A DNA stretch of 8,119 nt from JANNSW01 sp031431235 (lineage in GTDB: Bacteria > Pseudomonadota > Alphaproteobacteria > Rhizobiales > Hyphomicrobiaceae), in contig JANPDA010000334.1 in NCBI GenBank assembly GCA_031431235.1, positions 1-8,119 on the forward strand, in the 5' to 3' direction. Of this stretch, positions 1 to 6,335 are shown piece after piece. The position numbers were made by a program, and so were the translations under genes. Position 1 is the first letter of the stretch. The number at the start of each line of letters is the position of its first letter. The notes beneath the pieces were generated by a model. It had not been told where the DNA came from. It saw nothing but the letters and a program-made list of their open reading frames with translations, and did no database searches.

Positions 1-599
1 AGCGTCGTCAATAATCCGTGCATCTCGCCGCCGATAGTTGGCCGCGCGAGAATGATCAAGCGATGCTGCCCGTGCCGGTTGGTCACGAGATAGATGTGCC
101 CCGATTGATGCGGCACCGAGACGACGCCCGCTTGCGTGAAAGCGGCATCGAGCCGCTCCGATTCGGTAAAGACGAGGGAGGATGCCACATCGCTCCAGAC
201 GATCTCGGTCCGATAGGCGTAGATCGCGCTCGCGTCCCCGAATGACGGCCTGAGCGTCAGATAGGCGCCCTCGATCCAGCTGACGGCCGGCCGGGCATAG
301 GAGCCGAGCGTCTCGGGCGCGATCTCGTTCGCGACAATGCCATTGCCGATCACTTGCACCGAGGCCGGCTCGCTGCGGCGACGCAGCGCGAGCCCGAGCG
401 CCTCCTCGATCCGCACGATCGTCGCGAGCGTGAACGGCCGTCGCCCAGCCAGCGCCTTCTCGAGGGTCGAGAGCGATACCCGCGCATCGTCGGCCAGGCG
501 CTGGCGGGTGATGCGGCGGCGCGCGATCTCCTCGCGCACCACAGTGGCGATGCCGCGGCTCTCCTCCTCGGTCAGCCTCTGGTCCTGCGTCAGCGACAT
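1..599 (-). CDS. HTH (XRE/Cro-CI type) transcriptional regulator, 3'-truncated by window edge
   Basis: Read on the minus strand from the ATG at 599-597, the frame is open to the window edge (199 full codons, no stop). The N-terminal ~75 residues are a helix-turn-helix domain: residues 16-36 form the first helices, and the stretch VSLSTLEKALAG at 41-52 has the recognition-helix pattern (S-x-S-T-L-E-K-x-L-x-G). TLATIVRIEEALGLAL (58-73) is the usual closing helix of XRE domains. The remaining ~120 residues (VQVIGNGIVAN onward) are rich in aromatic and beta-type residues (YARPAVSWIEGAY, IYAYRTEIVW, GHIYLVTNRHGQHRLIILA) and look like a separate sensor or dimerisation domain that I cannot assign. 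A modest Shine-Dalgarno (AAGGG, complement of 612-616) lies about 12 nt upstream of the start. The gene is divergent from the sortase operon, so regulation of itself or of that operon is possible but only inferred. Confidence 0.82.
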   Translation of the reverse strand, partial: MSLTQDQRLTEEESRGIATVVREEIARRRITRQRLADDARVSLSTLEKALAGRRPFTLATIVRIEEALGLALRRRSEPASVQVIGNGIVANEIAPETLGSYARPAVSWIEGAYLTLRPSFGDASAIYAYRTEIVWSDVASSLVFTESERLDAAFTQAGVVSVPHQSGHIYLVTNRHGQHRLIILARPTIGGEMHGLLTT

Positions 600-781
600 G
601 GCGGTCGGTCACCCTTCAATCCGCACAGAACCGCACATATCCGGACATCGTGGCCTCAGGCAAGGCCGGCGACCCCTTCAGCCGGCGGCGCGATACGTAA
701 GAAACCCGATGATGATGCTCGATCTTGGGCAGCCCGCGCGCGGATGCTGTGGGTCCGTTCTCCTAGATCGAGAGGTTCCCG
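600..781. promoter_or_regulatory. Divergent intergenic region with three 10-bp tandem repeats (621-650)
   Basis: This 182-bp gap separates the minus-strand HTH gene from the plus-strand sortase operon, so it should hold promoters in both directions. Three 10-bp units sit head to tail at 621, 631 and 641: CCGCACAGAA, CCGCACATAT and CCGGACATCG. Units 1 and 2 share their first 7 bases, and units 2 and 3 match at 7 of 10. The spacing is about one helical turn, as expected for a regulator binding one DNA face. Further on, GCCGGC occurs at 665-670 and 681-686, an inverted pair with a 10-nt gap. I see no clear -35/-10 pair on either strand. The operator role is inferred from position beside an HTH gene. 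Confidence 0.4.
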
Positions 782-3052
782 ATGCCGATCCAAGCTTCAC
801 CCAGACCCATCCGCCTGCCCGTGCTGCTGCAGGGCCTGATGCCCATGCGGCTCATGGTCCTCGCGCTTCTCCTGATCGCGATGCTCGCATCCACGGCGCG
901 CGCCGCCAATCTGGTCTCGCCCGGCGAGATGCGGGCGGGCTCGCTCCTGTTCGCGGTCGACGGCGAGGGCCGCTTTGTGGAAGCGCCGCGCCTGGGCACC
1001 GATGTCAGCGTCGTGATCAGCGGCCCGGTCGCTCGCACCGTGCTGACCCAACGCTACGCCAACCCAACCAATGGCTGGGTCGAGGGAGTTTATGTCTTCC
1101 CGCTGCCCGACGGTGCCGCCGTCGATGCTCTGAAGATGATCGTCGGCGAGCGTATCATCGTCGGCTCCATCAAGGAGCGCCAGGAGGCCAAGCGGGTCTA
1201 CGAGGAGGCGAAGGCGGCCGGCAAGAAGGCCGCCTTGATGGAGCAGGAGCGGCCCAACATGTTCACGACCTCGCTCGCCAATATCGGGCCGGGCGAAGGC
1301 ATCGTCATCCAGATCGAGTATCAGGAGAGCGTGCGCCAGTCGGGCGATGAGTTCTCGCTGCGCATTCCACTGGTGGTCGGACCCCGCTACGTCCCGGCGC
1401 CGGTCGTCCAGACGGTCGATCTGGGCGCGGGAGGCCAGGGCTGGGGCAAGGTCAGCGATCCCGTCCCCGACCGCGATCGCCTCGCGTTCCCGGTGCTCGA
1501 TCCGCGCGAGCATGCGCCGATCAATCCCGTCACCATCTCTGTCCGGCTGCAACCGGGCTTCCCGCTCGGCGTGGTCGAGAGCCCGCACCATGCCGTCAAG
1601 ACCGAAGAAACCGCGAATGGCGCCCGTCTGATCACGCTTGACGGCGCTGTCCCCGCCGACCGCGATTTCGAGCTGAACTGGCAGGCCGCGCCAGGCAGGA
1701 CGCCCGCGGTCGGCCTCTTCCGCGAGCATGTCGGCAACGCCGACTATCTGCTCGCCTATGTGACGCCGCCGGCAGCCTCGCCCACCGAGAAGCCGCTGCC
1801 GCGCGAGATCGTGTTCGTGATCGACAATTCGGGCTCGATGGGCGGGGATTCGATCAGGCAGGCGCGCGACAGCCTGCGCTGGGCACTCGGCCGGCTGAAG
1901 CCCGAGGATCGATTCAACGTGGTGCGCTTCGACGATACGTTCGACGTGCTGTTTCCCGACACCCAGCCGGGTGACGCCGGTCATGTGGCGACCGCCGATC
2001 GCTTCGTCGCCGGCCTCGAGTCCAATGGCGGCACCGAGATGGTGCCGGCGCTGATCGCCGCGCTCACCGATCCGCGCCCCGACGATCACGCGCGGATCCG
2101 CCAAGTCGTGTTCCTGACCGATGGCGACATCGGCAACGAGCGCCAGCTGCTCGAAGCGATCAACGCGAGGAAGGGCCGCAGCCGCATCTTCATGGTCGGC
2201 ATCGGCTCGGCGCCGAACACCCATCTGATGACGCAGGCCGCCGAGATCGGCCGCGGCACCTTCACCCACATCGGCGAGACCGGCGAGGTCGAGGCGCGCA
2301 TGCGGGCTCTGTTCGAGAAGCTCGAGGCGCCGGCCGTCACCGACCTCGCCGTCGATCTGCCAGAGATGCAGGCCGACGTCACGCCCTCGCCGCTGGCTGA
2401 TCTCTATCGCGGCGAGCCTCTGGTGGTCGCCATCCGAGCGGACAAGCTCGCCGGCTCGATCGAGGTGCGTGGCCTGGCGGGCGAGACGCCCTGGGTCGTG
2501 CGCTTGCCGGTGGCGGGCGCGGCCGCGGGTTCGGGGATCTCCAAGCTCTGGGCCCGCCGGCGCATCACCGACGAGGAGGTGGCCGGCACGATCGGCAACC
2601 GCACGCAGGACGTGGCGAACCAGCGGATCCTCGCGCTCGCGCTCGAGCACCATCTGGTCAGCCGCCTCACGAGCCTCGTTGCCGTCGACGAGACGCCTTC
2701 GCGACCTGCCGGCACTCATCTCTCCCGCGCCGAGCTGCCGTTGAACCTGCCGGCCGGCTGGGACTTCGACAAGGTGTTCGGCGAGCAGCGAACGCCCGTC
2801 GACGACCGTGCCGGCGGAACGCCCGGGCTGCAACATGCGACCCTGCAGGGCGACGGCCTGATCCCGGCCTCGGCGATCTCGGCCGCGCCGCGGACCGCCG
2901 CCAATGCGCTGACCGGCAATCTCACGGGCAACAGCGTCGCCTACCCCGCGACCGCGACCGACGCCGAGCTGCGGCTGCTGATCGGTCTCGTGCTCCTGGC
3001 AGGCAGCCTTCTGCTGCTGTTGGCTCGGCGGACCGCAGGAGGGCGGCCGTGA
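782..3052 (+). CDS. VIT/vWA domain surface protein, class GN sortase substrate (marine proteobacterial sortase target type)
   Basis: A 756-aa exported protein. Residues 1-41 form a long Sec signal peptide (basic start, hydrophobic core at 24-36, likely cleavage after A39-R40-A41). A VIT domain follows at about 70-190, including the typical YANPTNGWVEGVYVFPLP stretch and QEAKRVYEEAKAAGKKAALMEQERPNMF spread over ~150-180. The von Willebrand A domain (~340-510) has an intact metal site: D348-x-S350-x-S352 in VFVIDNSGSMGG, T418 in NGGTEM and D447 in FLTDGD. The C-terminus is a sorting signal: Y721-P-A-T-A725, then acidic residues, a hydrophobic helix (~730-748) and a basic tail. The architecture and adjacent sortase match the 'marine proteobacterial sortase target' family, whose motif is usually LPxTA-like, so the Y is unusual. 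The ATG at 782 has GAGAGG 6 nt upstream; M20 (839) is an alternative start giving a shorter signal peptide. The stop overlaps the sortase GTG by 4 bp, implying translational coupling. The ligand is unknown. Confidence 0.93.
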   Translation: MPIQASPRPIRLPVLLQGLMPMRLMVLALLLIAMLASTARAANLVSPGEMRAGSLLFAVDGEGRFVEAPRLGTDVSVVISGPVARTVLTQRYANPTNGWVEGVYVFPLPDGAAVDALKMIVGERIIVGSIKERQEAKRVYEEAKAAGKKAALMEQERPNMFTTSLANIGPGEGIVIQIEYQESVRQSGDEFSLRIPLVVGPRYVPAPVVQTVDLGAGGQGWGKVSDPVPDRDRLAFPVLDPREHAPINPVTISVRLQPGFPLGVVESPHHAVKTEETANGARLITLDGAVPADRDFELNWQAAPGRTPAVGLFREHVGNADYLLAYVTPPAASPTEKPLPREIVFVIDNSGSMGGDSIRQARDSLRWALGRLKPEDRFNVVRFDDTFDVLFPDTQPGDAGHVATADRFVAGLESNGGTEMVPALIAALTDPRPDDHARIRQVVFLTDGDIGNERQLLEAINARKGRSRIFMVGIGSAPNTHLMTQAAEIGRGTFTHIGETGEVEARMRALFEKLEAPAVTDLAVDLPEMQADVTPSPLADLYRGEPLVVAIRADKLAGSIEVRGLAGETPWVVRLPVAGAAAGSGISKLWARRRITDEEVAGTIGNRTQDVANQRILALALEHHLVSRLTSLVAVDETPSRPAGTHLSRAELPLNLPAGWDFDKVFGEQRTPVDDRAGGTPGLQHATLQGDGLIPASAISAAPRTAANALTGNLTGNSVAYPATATDAELRLLIGLVLLAGSLLLLLARRTAGGRP
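3037..3043 (+). promoter_or_regulatory. Strong Shine-Dalgarno supporting the GTG start of the sortase
   Basis: AGGAGGG lies inside the last codons of the upstream sortase-substrate gene, 5 nt before the GTG at 3049. It fixes the non-ATG start of the sortase, and together with the GTGA overlap it points to tight translational coupling of substrate and enzyme. Confidence 0.8.
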
Positions 3053-3708
3053 GGCGCTCGAAACCTCTCCTCCCCATGGCGGCGCTCGCCGCTGCCATGG
3101 GCCTCTGGCTGGTCGCGGGCGCGGGCTACATCCATGCCAAGGCCCTGCTCGCCCAGGTGTTGCTCGATCGGGCGTTTGCCGCGACGCTCGCCGAGGGGCA
3201 TGCGGTCAAGCCCTGGCCCTGGGCCGACATGACGCCGATCGCGCGCCTCGAGGTGCCGCGTCTCGGGGGAAGCGCGATCGTGCTCGGTGGCGCCAGCGGC
3301 CAGGCGCTGGCGTTCGGGCCTGCGCATGTCAATGGCTCGGCGCTGCCGGGCGAGCCGGGCACCACCGTCATCGCCGGCCACCGCGACACCCACTTCGCAT
3401 TCCTCGGCCGGTTGCGGCCCGGCGACGAGATCCGGTTGACCGGAGCCGACGGCCGATCGGACGTCTACCGCGTCACCCACATGTCCGTGGCCGACAGCCG
3501 CGCGGGCCCCCTCGGGCTCGATGACCAAGCTCGATCCTTGTTGCTGGTCACCTGCTACCCCCTTGACGCGCGCCTATCCGGACCGCTGCGCTACCTGGTT
3601 CATGCCGAGGCGGTCGCCGCCGTCCCTCAGCCGAGCGCCGCCGCCGCATCGCGCTTGATGCGTTGGGCCATGGAGGCGAGGCCGTTGGAGCGCTGCTGCG
3701 ACAGGTGA
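3049..3708 (+). CDS. Class GN sortase (marine proteobacterial type)
   Basis: A 219-aa membrane-anchored cysteine transpeptidase. Residues 8-28 are an N-terminal membrane anchor. PWPWAD at about 55-60 followed by IARLEVPRLG is typical of proteobacterial class GN sortases. The catalytic triad is visible: H111 in VIAGHRDTHF, C169 in LLVTCYPLD and R181 in GPLRYLVHAE. By family knowledge it cleaves the sorting signal of the neighbouring VIT/vWA protein in the envelope; in Gram-negatives the final acceptor is unsettled. It starts at a GTG with an excellent Shine-Dalgarno and overlaps its substrate gene by 4 bp, a classic one-enzyme/one-substrate pair. The C-terminal ~30 residues beyond the catalytic core (Ala-rich, then SRLMRWAMEARPLERCC) lie antisense to the 3' end of sufE. 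They look like readthrough rather than conserved sortase, so the last 82 bp overlap a convergent gene. Confidence 0.93.
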   Translation: MRRSKPLLPMAALAAAMGLWLVAGAGYIHAKALLAQVLLDRAFAATLAEGHAVKPWPWADMTPIARLEVPRLGGSAIVLGGASGQALAFGPAHVNGSALPGEPGTTVIAGHRDTHFAFLGRLRPGDEIRLTGADGRSDVYRVTHMSVADSRAGPLGLDDQARSLLLVTCYPLDARLSGPLRYLVHAEAVAAVPQPSAAAASRLMRWAMEARPLERCCDR

Positions 3709-4049
3709 TCCTTCAGACCGAGGCCCGCGAACACGGCCAGCGCGTCGGTTGCTGCGATCTCGGCCGCTGTCTTGCCGGAATGGATCGAGAGCAGGATCGC
3801 AATCAGGCCCTTGACGATATGGGCGTCGCTGTCGCCAGTGAAGGCGAGCCGGGTCGGCTCGCCGGCTTGGCCGGGCTCGACCGACGTTGCCAGCCAGACC
3901 TGGCTGGCGCAGCCGCGCACCTTGTTCGCCTCGGTGCGATCGCTCTCGACCATGGGCGCAAGCGAGCGGCCCAGCTCGATCACATAGCGGTACTTGTCCT
4001 CCCATTCGTCGAGGAGCTCGAAGTCGCTGGTGATCTGCTCGATCGTCAT
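3627..4049 (-). CDS. sufE: SufE family Fe-S cluster assembly sulfur acceptor
   Basis: A 140-aa cytosolic protein starting MTIEQITSDFELLDEWEDKYRY. By family knowledge SufE accepts persulfide sulfur from the cysteine desulfurase SufS and raises its activity, supplying the SUF Fe-S assembly scaffold. The acceptor cysteine is C47 in the signature VRGCASQVWL, matching the family position near residue 50. The LAFTGDSDAHIVKGLIAILLSIHSGK stretch (spread over ~68-93) is also characteristic. I chose the ATG at 4049-4047 because it gives the usual family length; an in-frame GTG at 4085 would add 12 residues (MAILPFGPPRLA) that do not look conserved. No other suf genes are in the window. A DUF5330 gene lies upstream on the same strand (79-nt gap), so co-transcription is possible. 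The 3' end overlaps the convergent sortase by 82 bp. Confidence 0.93.
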   Translation of the reverse strand: MTIEQITSDFELLDEWEDKYRYVIELGRSLAPMVESDRTEANKVRGCASQVWLATSVEPGQAGEPTRLAFTGDSDAHIVKGLIAILLSIHSGKTAAEIAATDALAVFAGLGLKDHLSQQRSNGLASMAQRIKRDAAAALG

Positions 4050-4128
4050 GGCGAGCCTGGGGGGGCCGAAGGGCAGGATTGCCACCCTTCATATGGTCCC
4101 GATGCTAGCGGGCGCAACAGCGATGCGC

Positions 4129-4413
4129 TCAACCCGCCGAGTATGCCGAGCTGACCCGAAGGTCGTCGCCTGTGCCGTCCGTGCCGTGCTGGATCAGCTC
4201 GATCGCGAGCTTGGCACCGAACTCGGCCTTGGTGAGGAAGAGCGCCCAGAACTCTCCGGCCCGCTCGCAGGAAACCGGCTCGCGATCGCAAAAGGTCATC
4301 GCCCAGACGATCTTCTGCCGGGCAAAGCCAGCCAGATGCTCCTGCTGCTGCTGATCGGTCGGTAGCAAGAGCACGACCAGTCCGATCCAGAATGCTGTCC
4401 TGATGAGAAACAT
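4129..4413 (-). CDS. DUF5330-type small membrane-anchored protein
   Basis: A 94-aa protein of unknown function. The N-terminus MFLIRTAFWIGLVVLLLP (1-18) is a single membrane anchor or uncleaved signal, followed by a Gln-rich linker. Then comes a pattern I associate with the DUF5330 family of Hyphomicrobiales: FC(42)DREPVSC(49)ERA, a Cys pair with C-x6-C spacing, and LTKAEFGAKLAIELI (60-74). The pair could form a disulfide if the soluble part is periplasmic; that is inference. The start is secured by GAGGGG (complement of 4420-4425) 6 nt upstream of the ATG. The same frame stays open upstream to 4776, but that extension runs through a palindromic repeat element and is not coding. The gene lies 79 nt upstream of sufE on the same strand and may share its transcript. 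Confidence 0.75.
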   Translation of the reverse strand: MFLIRTAFWIGLVVLLLPTDQQQQEHLAGFARQKIVWAMTFCDREPVSCERAGEFWALFLTKAEFGAKLAIELIQHGTDGTGDDLRVSSAYSAG

Positions 4414-4817
4414 GCCTATCCCCTCAGCCGGTTGCCGGCTCTGCTCGACGCTTGTTGCCTGTCTACCAGGACGAGGCGAAGAAACACCGAAAGAGGGAGC
4501 GAAAGATCGATTCGAGTTTTCGTTGAATTGTCGGCTTCCCAACCACGCTCGCATGGCCGGGTGGAGTGGTATCACCACAAACTCCAACCACCCGTCATCC
4601 CGGGCGCACGGACGCACCGGAAAGCGCGCCTCCGGCACGAATGTGCGACCCGGGATCTTTTCCACGCGCACCACCCTGCCGGCGAAGGTCCCAGATCGGC
4701 CTGCGACCTGGGATGACGGATTTCTGTGTCCCACTCTTGCGCCGGGCCCCACCTGCATTGCCCGGAGCCGCGCCAACGCCTAAAGCTCGCAGCCACAACC
4801 ATCGGGGGATCGTGGCC
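4414..4817. other. 404-bp intergenic region containing a REP-like element
   Basis: No convincing gene lies here. The frames open across it are translations of the repeat at 4592-4719 and have no recognisable domain. The minus-strand side must contain the promoter and the Shine-Dalgarno (4420-4425) of the DUF5330 gene; the plus-strand side holds the leader of the SDR operon. Other visible structure: TGGT-ATC-ACCA near 4567-4577, and a CCGGGC/GCCCGG inverted repeat (4742-4747 and 4760-4765, 12-nt loop), which would fold in the 5' leader of the SDR mRNA. I could not identify convincing -35/-10 boxes. Confidence 0.6.
4592..4719. repeat. REP-like intergenic palindromic element (~128 bp)
   Basis: The ends are 13-bp inverted repeats matching at 12 positions: CCGTCATCCCGGG at 4592-4604 and CCTGGGATGACGG at 4707-4719. 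Inside are two hairpin-like halves: CCCGGGCGCAC (4599-4609) pairs with GTGCGACCCGGG (4643-4654, one bulge), and TCCCAG (4689-4694) pairs with CTGGGA (4708-4713). TGCGACCCGGGAT (from 4644) and TGCGACCTGGGAT (from 4702) also form a direct repeat. This type, beginning GTCATCCCGGG and ending GGGATGACG, is a familiar multi-copy intergenic repeat in alphaproteobacterial genomes and often yields spurious predicted peptides of the 'HPGR...RDPGS...LRPGMT' kind. Copy number in this genome cannot be judged from one window. Confidence 0.75.
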
Positions 4818-5570
4818 ATGCGCTTTCAGGATCGCATCGCACTCGTGACGGGGGCAGGCGCCGGCATCGGCAAGGCAATTGCAGCCTCGCTCGCCGCCGA
4901 AGGCGCCCATGTCTATGTGACGGATGTGGACGGCGAGGCTGCCGCGGACACAGCCAGCGAGATCGAGGCGCTCGCCGGCTCGGCGGAGGCACACGGCCTC
5001 GATGTGACAGTGCCCGCGGCGATCGTCGCGCTGGCCGCCCGCATTGCCGCCCGCCACCGCCGCCTCGACATCCTCGTCAACAATGCCGGCATCAACGTCC
5101 GCGCCGACTTCCGTCACTTGACCGACGAAGACTGGGAGCAACTGAGTGGCGTCAACATCGACGGTGTCGTCCGCCTGTCGCGCGACTGCTTCGAGCTGCT
5201 GCGCTCATCCGGCAGAGCCTCGATCCTCAATCTCGCCTCGATCCTTGCTTCGCGCGGCACGCGCCAAGCTGTCGCCTATTCCGCGACCAAGGGCGCGGTT
5301 GCGGCGCTGACTCGCGGCCTTGCGGTCGAGTATGCCCATTTCGGCATCCGCGTGAACTACCTGGCGCCGGGCTTCATCGAGACCGCCCTGACCGATCGCG
5401 CGCTGAAGAATCCCGGCATCGCCAAGGCGCTGATCGAGCAGACCCCGCTGCGCCGCTTCGGCACGGTCGAGGACGTGGCGAAGGCGGCGCTGTTCCTGCT
5501 GTCGGACGATGCGGCCTTCATCACCGGAGCGGGTCTTGCAGTCGATGGCGGCATGGCGGCCGGGCTATGA
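4818..5570 (+). CDS. Classical short-chain dehydrogenase/reductase (SDR), probably NAD(H)-dependent
   Basis: A 250-aa Rossmann-fold oxidoreductase of the classical SDR family, cytosolic. The cofactor motif is T11-G-A-G-A-G-I-G18. D36 at the end of beta-2 (VYVTD36) suggests NAD rather than NADP. N88-N-A-G91 is the structural motif, and the catalytic tetrad is N113, S141, Y154 and K158 (YSATK). The ending TGAGLAVDGGMAAG is typical of FabG/glucose-dehydrogenase-like members. Length is normal. The ATG at 4818 is preceded by GGGGGA (4804-4809) at 8-nt spacing; the frame is open farther upstream but only through the repeat. The stop overlaps the next start (ATGA), so it is translationally coupled to a sugar transferase. 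That suggests a role on a sugar or lipid-linked glycan precursor, but classical SDRs are too broad to assign a substrate. A generic 3-oxoacyl-ACP reductase-like enzyme is the main alternative. Confidence 0.9.
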   Translation: MRFQDRIALVTGAGAGIGKAIAASLAAEGAHVYVTDVDGEAAADTASEIEALAGSAEAHGLDVTVPAAIVALAARIAARHRRLDILVNNAGINVRADFRHLTDEDWEQLSGVNIDGVVRLSRDCFELLRSSGRASILNLASILASRGTRQAVAYSATKGAVAALTRGLAVEYAHFGIRVNYLAPGFIETALTDRALKNPGIAKALIEQTPLRRFGTVEDVAKAALFLLSDDAAFITGAGLAVDGGMAAGL

Positions 5571-6220
5571 TGGAGGGACCGATCACACGGCCGGGCACGG
5601 CGGCCTACCGCGCCTGGGGCAAGCGAGCGTTCGATCTCGCTTTGGTGCTGGCGGCCGCACCCGTGCTGGCGCCGGTGCTGATCGGGCTGGCGCTGGTCGT
5701 GCGCTGGAAGCTCGGTGCGCCGGTGCTCTTCCGCCAGATCCGCCCCGGCCTGCACGGGCGCGCGTTCCATCTGGTCAAGTTCCGCACCATGACTGACGCG
5801 CGCGGCGCAGGCGGCGAGCTGCTGCCCGATGCGGTCCGGTTGACCGCTTTCGGCCGTTTCCTTCGCTCATCCAGCCTCGATGAGCTGCCCGAGCTGTGGA
5901 ACGTGCTGCGGGGCGAGATGAGCCTCGTCGGCCCGCGCCCACTCCTCGTCGAGTATCTGGGCCGCTACGACCGCGAGCAGGCGCGCCGCCACCATGTGCG
6001 CCCCGGCATCACCGGCTGGGCCCAGGTCAATGGCCGCAACGCACTCGATTGGCCGACGCGGTTCCGCTTCGACGTCTGGTATGTCGACCATCTGGGGTTC
6101 ATGCTCGACTTGCGAATACTCTGGTTGACCGTCCTGCGCGTCCTCAAACGCGACGGCATCGCCGCCCAAGGCCACGCCACCATGCCGAAGTTCGAGGGGA
6201 ACGAGGGGCGGCCAGATTGA
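5567..6220 (+). CDS. Bacterial sugar transferase (monotopic phosphoglycosyl transferase, PglC/WcaJ-like)
   Basis: A 217-aa enzyme of the small monotopic phosphoglycosyl transferase superfamily. By family knowledge it moves a sugar-1-phosphate from a UDP-sugar to undecaprenyl phosphate at the inner membrane, starting synthesis of exopolysaccharide, O-antigen or other glycans. Visible motifs in order: KRAFDLALVLAAAPVLAPVLIGLALVV (spread over 19-45), the re-entrant membrane helix; K71-F-R-T-M75; the catalytic Asp-Glu dyad D105-E106 in SSLDELPELWNVL; G122-P-R-P125; RPGITGWAQVNGRN (145-158); and WYVD (171-174). Its size equals the functional core alone, without the extra membrane domain of WcaJ/WbaP. 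The start at 5567 overlaps the SDR stop by 4 bp; a second ATG follows directly at 5570. No glycosyltransferase, flippase or polymerase genes lie in the window, so the glycan product is unknown. An intrinsic terminator follows at 6336-6370. Confidence 0.93.
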   Translation: MMEGPITRPGTAAYRAWGKRAFDLALVLAAAPVLAPVLIGLALVVRWKLGAPVLFRQIRPGLHGRAFHLVKFRTMTDARGAGGELLPDAVRLTAFGRFLRSSSLDELPELWNVLRGEMSLVGPRPLLVEYLGRYDREQARRHHVRPGITGWAQVNGRNALDWPTRFRFDVWYVDHLGFMLDLRILWLTVLRVLKRDGIAAQGHATMPKFEGNEGRPD

Positions 6221-6335
6221 TTGCCAGCCGCGTGCCGTTCCGCCACCGGGAACCCCGGAAATCGAACGCCTGATGTCAGGATTCCGGTGATGAGTTTCGC
6301 CAGGAAGCATGCTGAGAAGTCTGTTCGCGAGTCTC

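Noticed and set aside
337..1350. Plus-strand open frame of 337 codons crossing the divergent intergenic region
   Set aside because: It runs antisense through the HTH gene and then out of frame through the sortase substrate; Arg/Ser/Ala-rich with no recognisable motif.
797..2836. Long minus-strand open frame (679 codons) opposite the VIT/vWA gene
   Set aside because: It is antisense to a gene with clear signal peptide, VIT, vWA and sorting signal. Its translation is rich in Arg/Asp/His/Ala with no domain pattern, as expected for a shadow frame in high-GC DNA.
4050..4085. GTG start for SufE at 4085
   Set aside because: It adds 12 residues with no family similarity; the ATG at 4049 gives the normal ~140-aa length. 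The alternative cannot be fully excluded.
4414..4776. Upstream extension of the DUF5330 frame to a 215-aa protein
   Set aside because: The extension translates the REP-like element (GRSGTFAGRV..., DDGWLEF...) and ignores the strong Shine-Dalgarno and membrane anchor that begin at 4413.
4566..4817. Upstream extension of the SDR frame by 84 codons
   Set aside because: It reads through the repeat, giving the familiar spurious RHPGR...LRPGMT peptide. The Rossmann fold begins right after the ATG at 4818, which has a Shine-Dalgarno.
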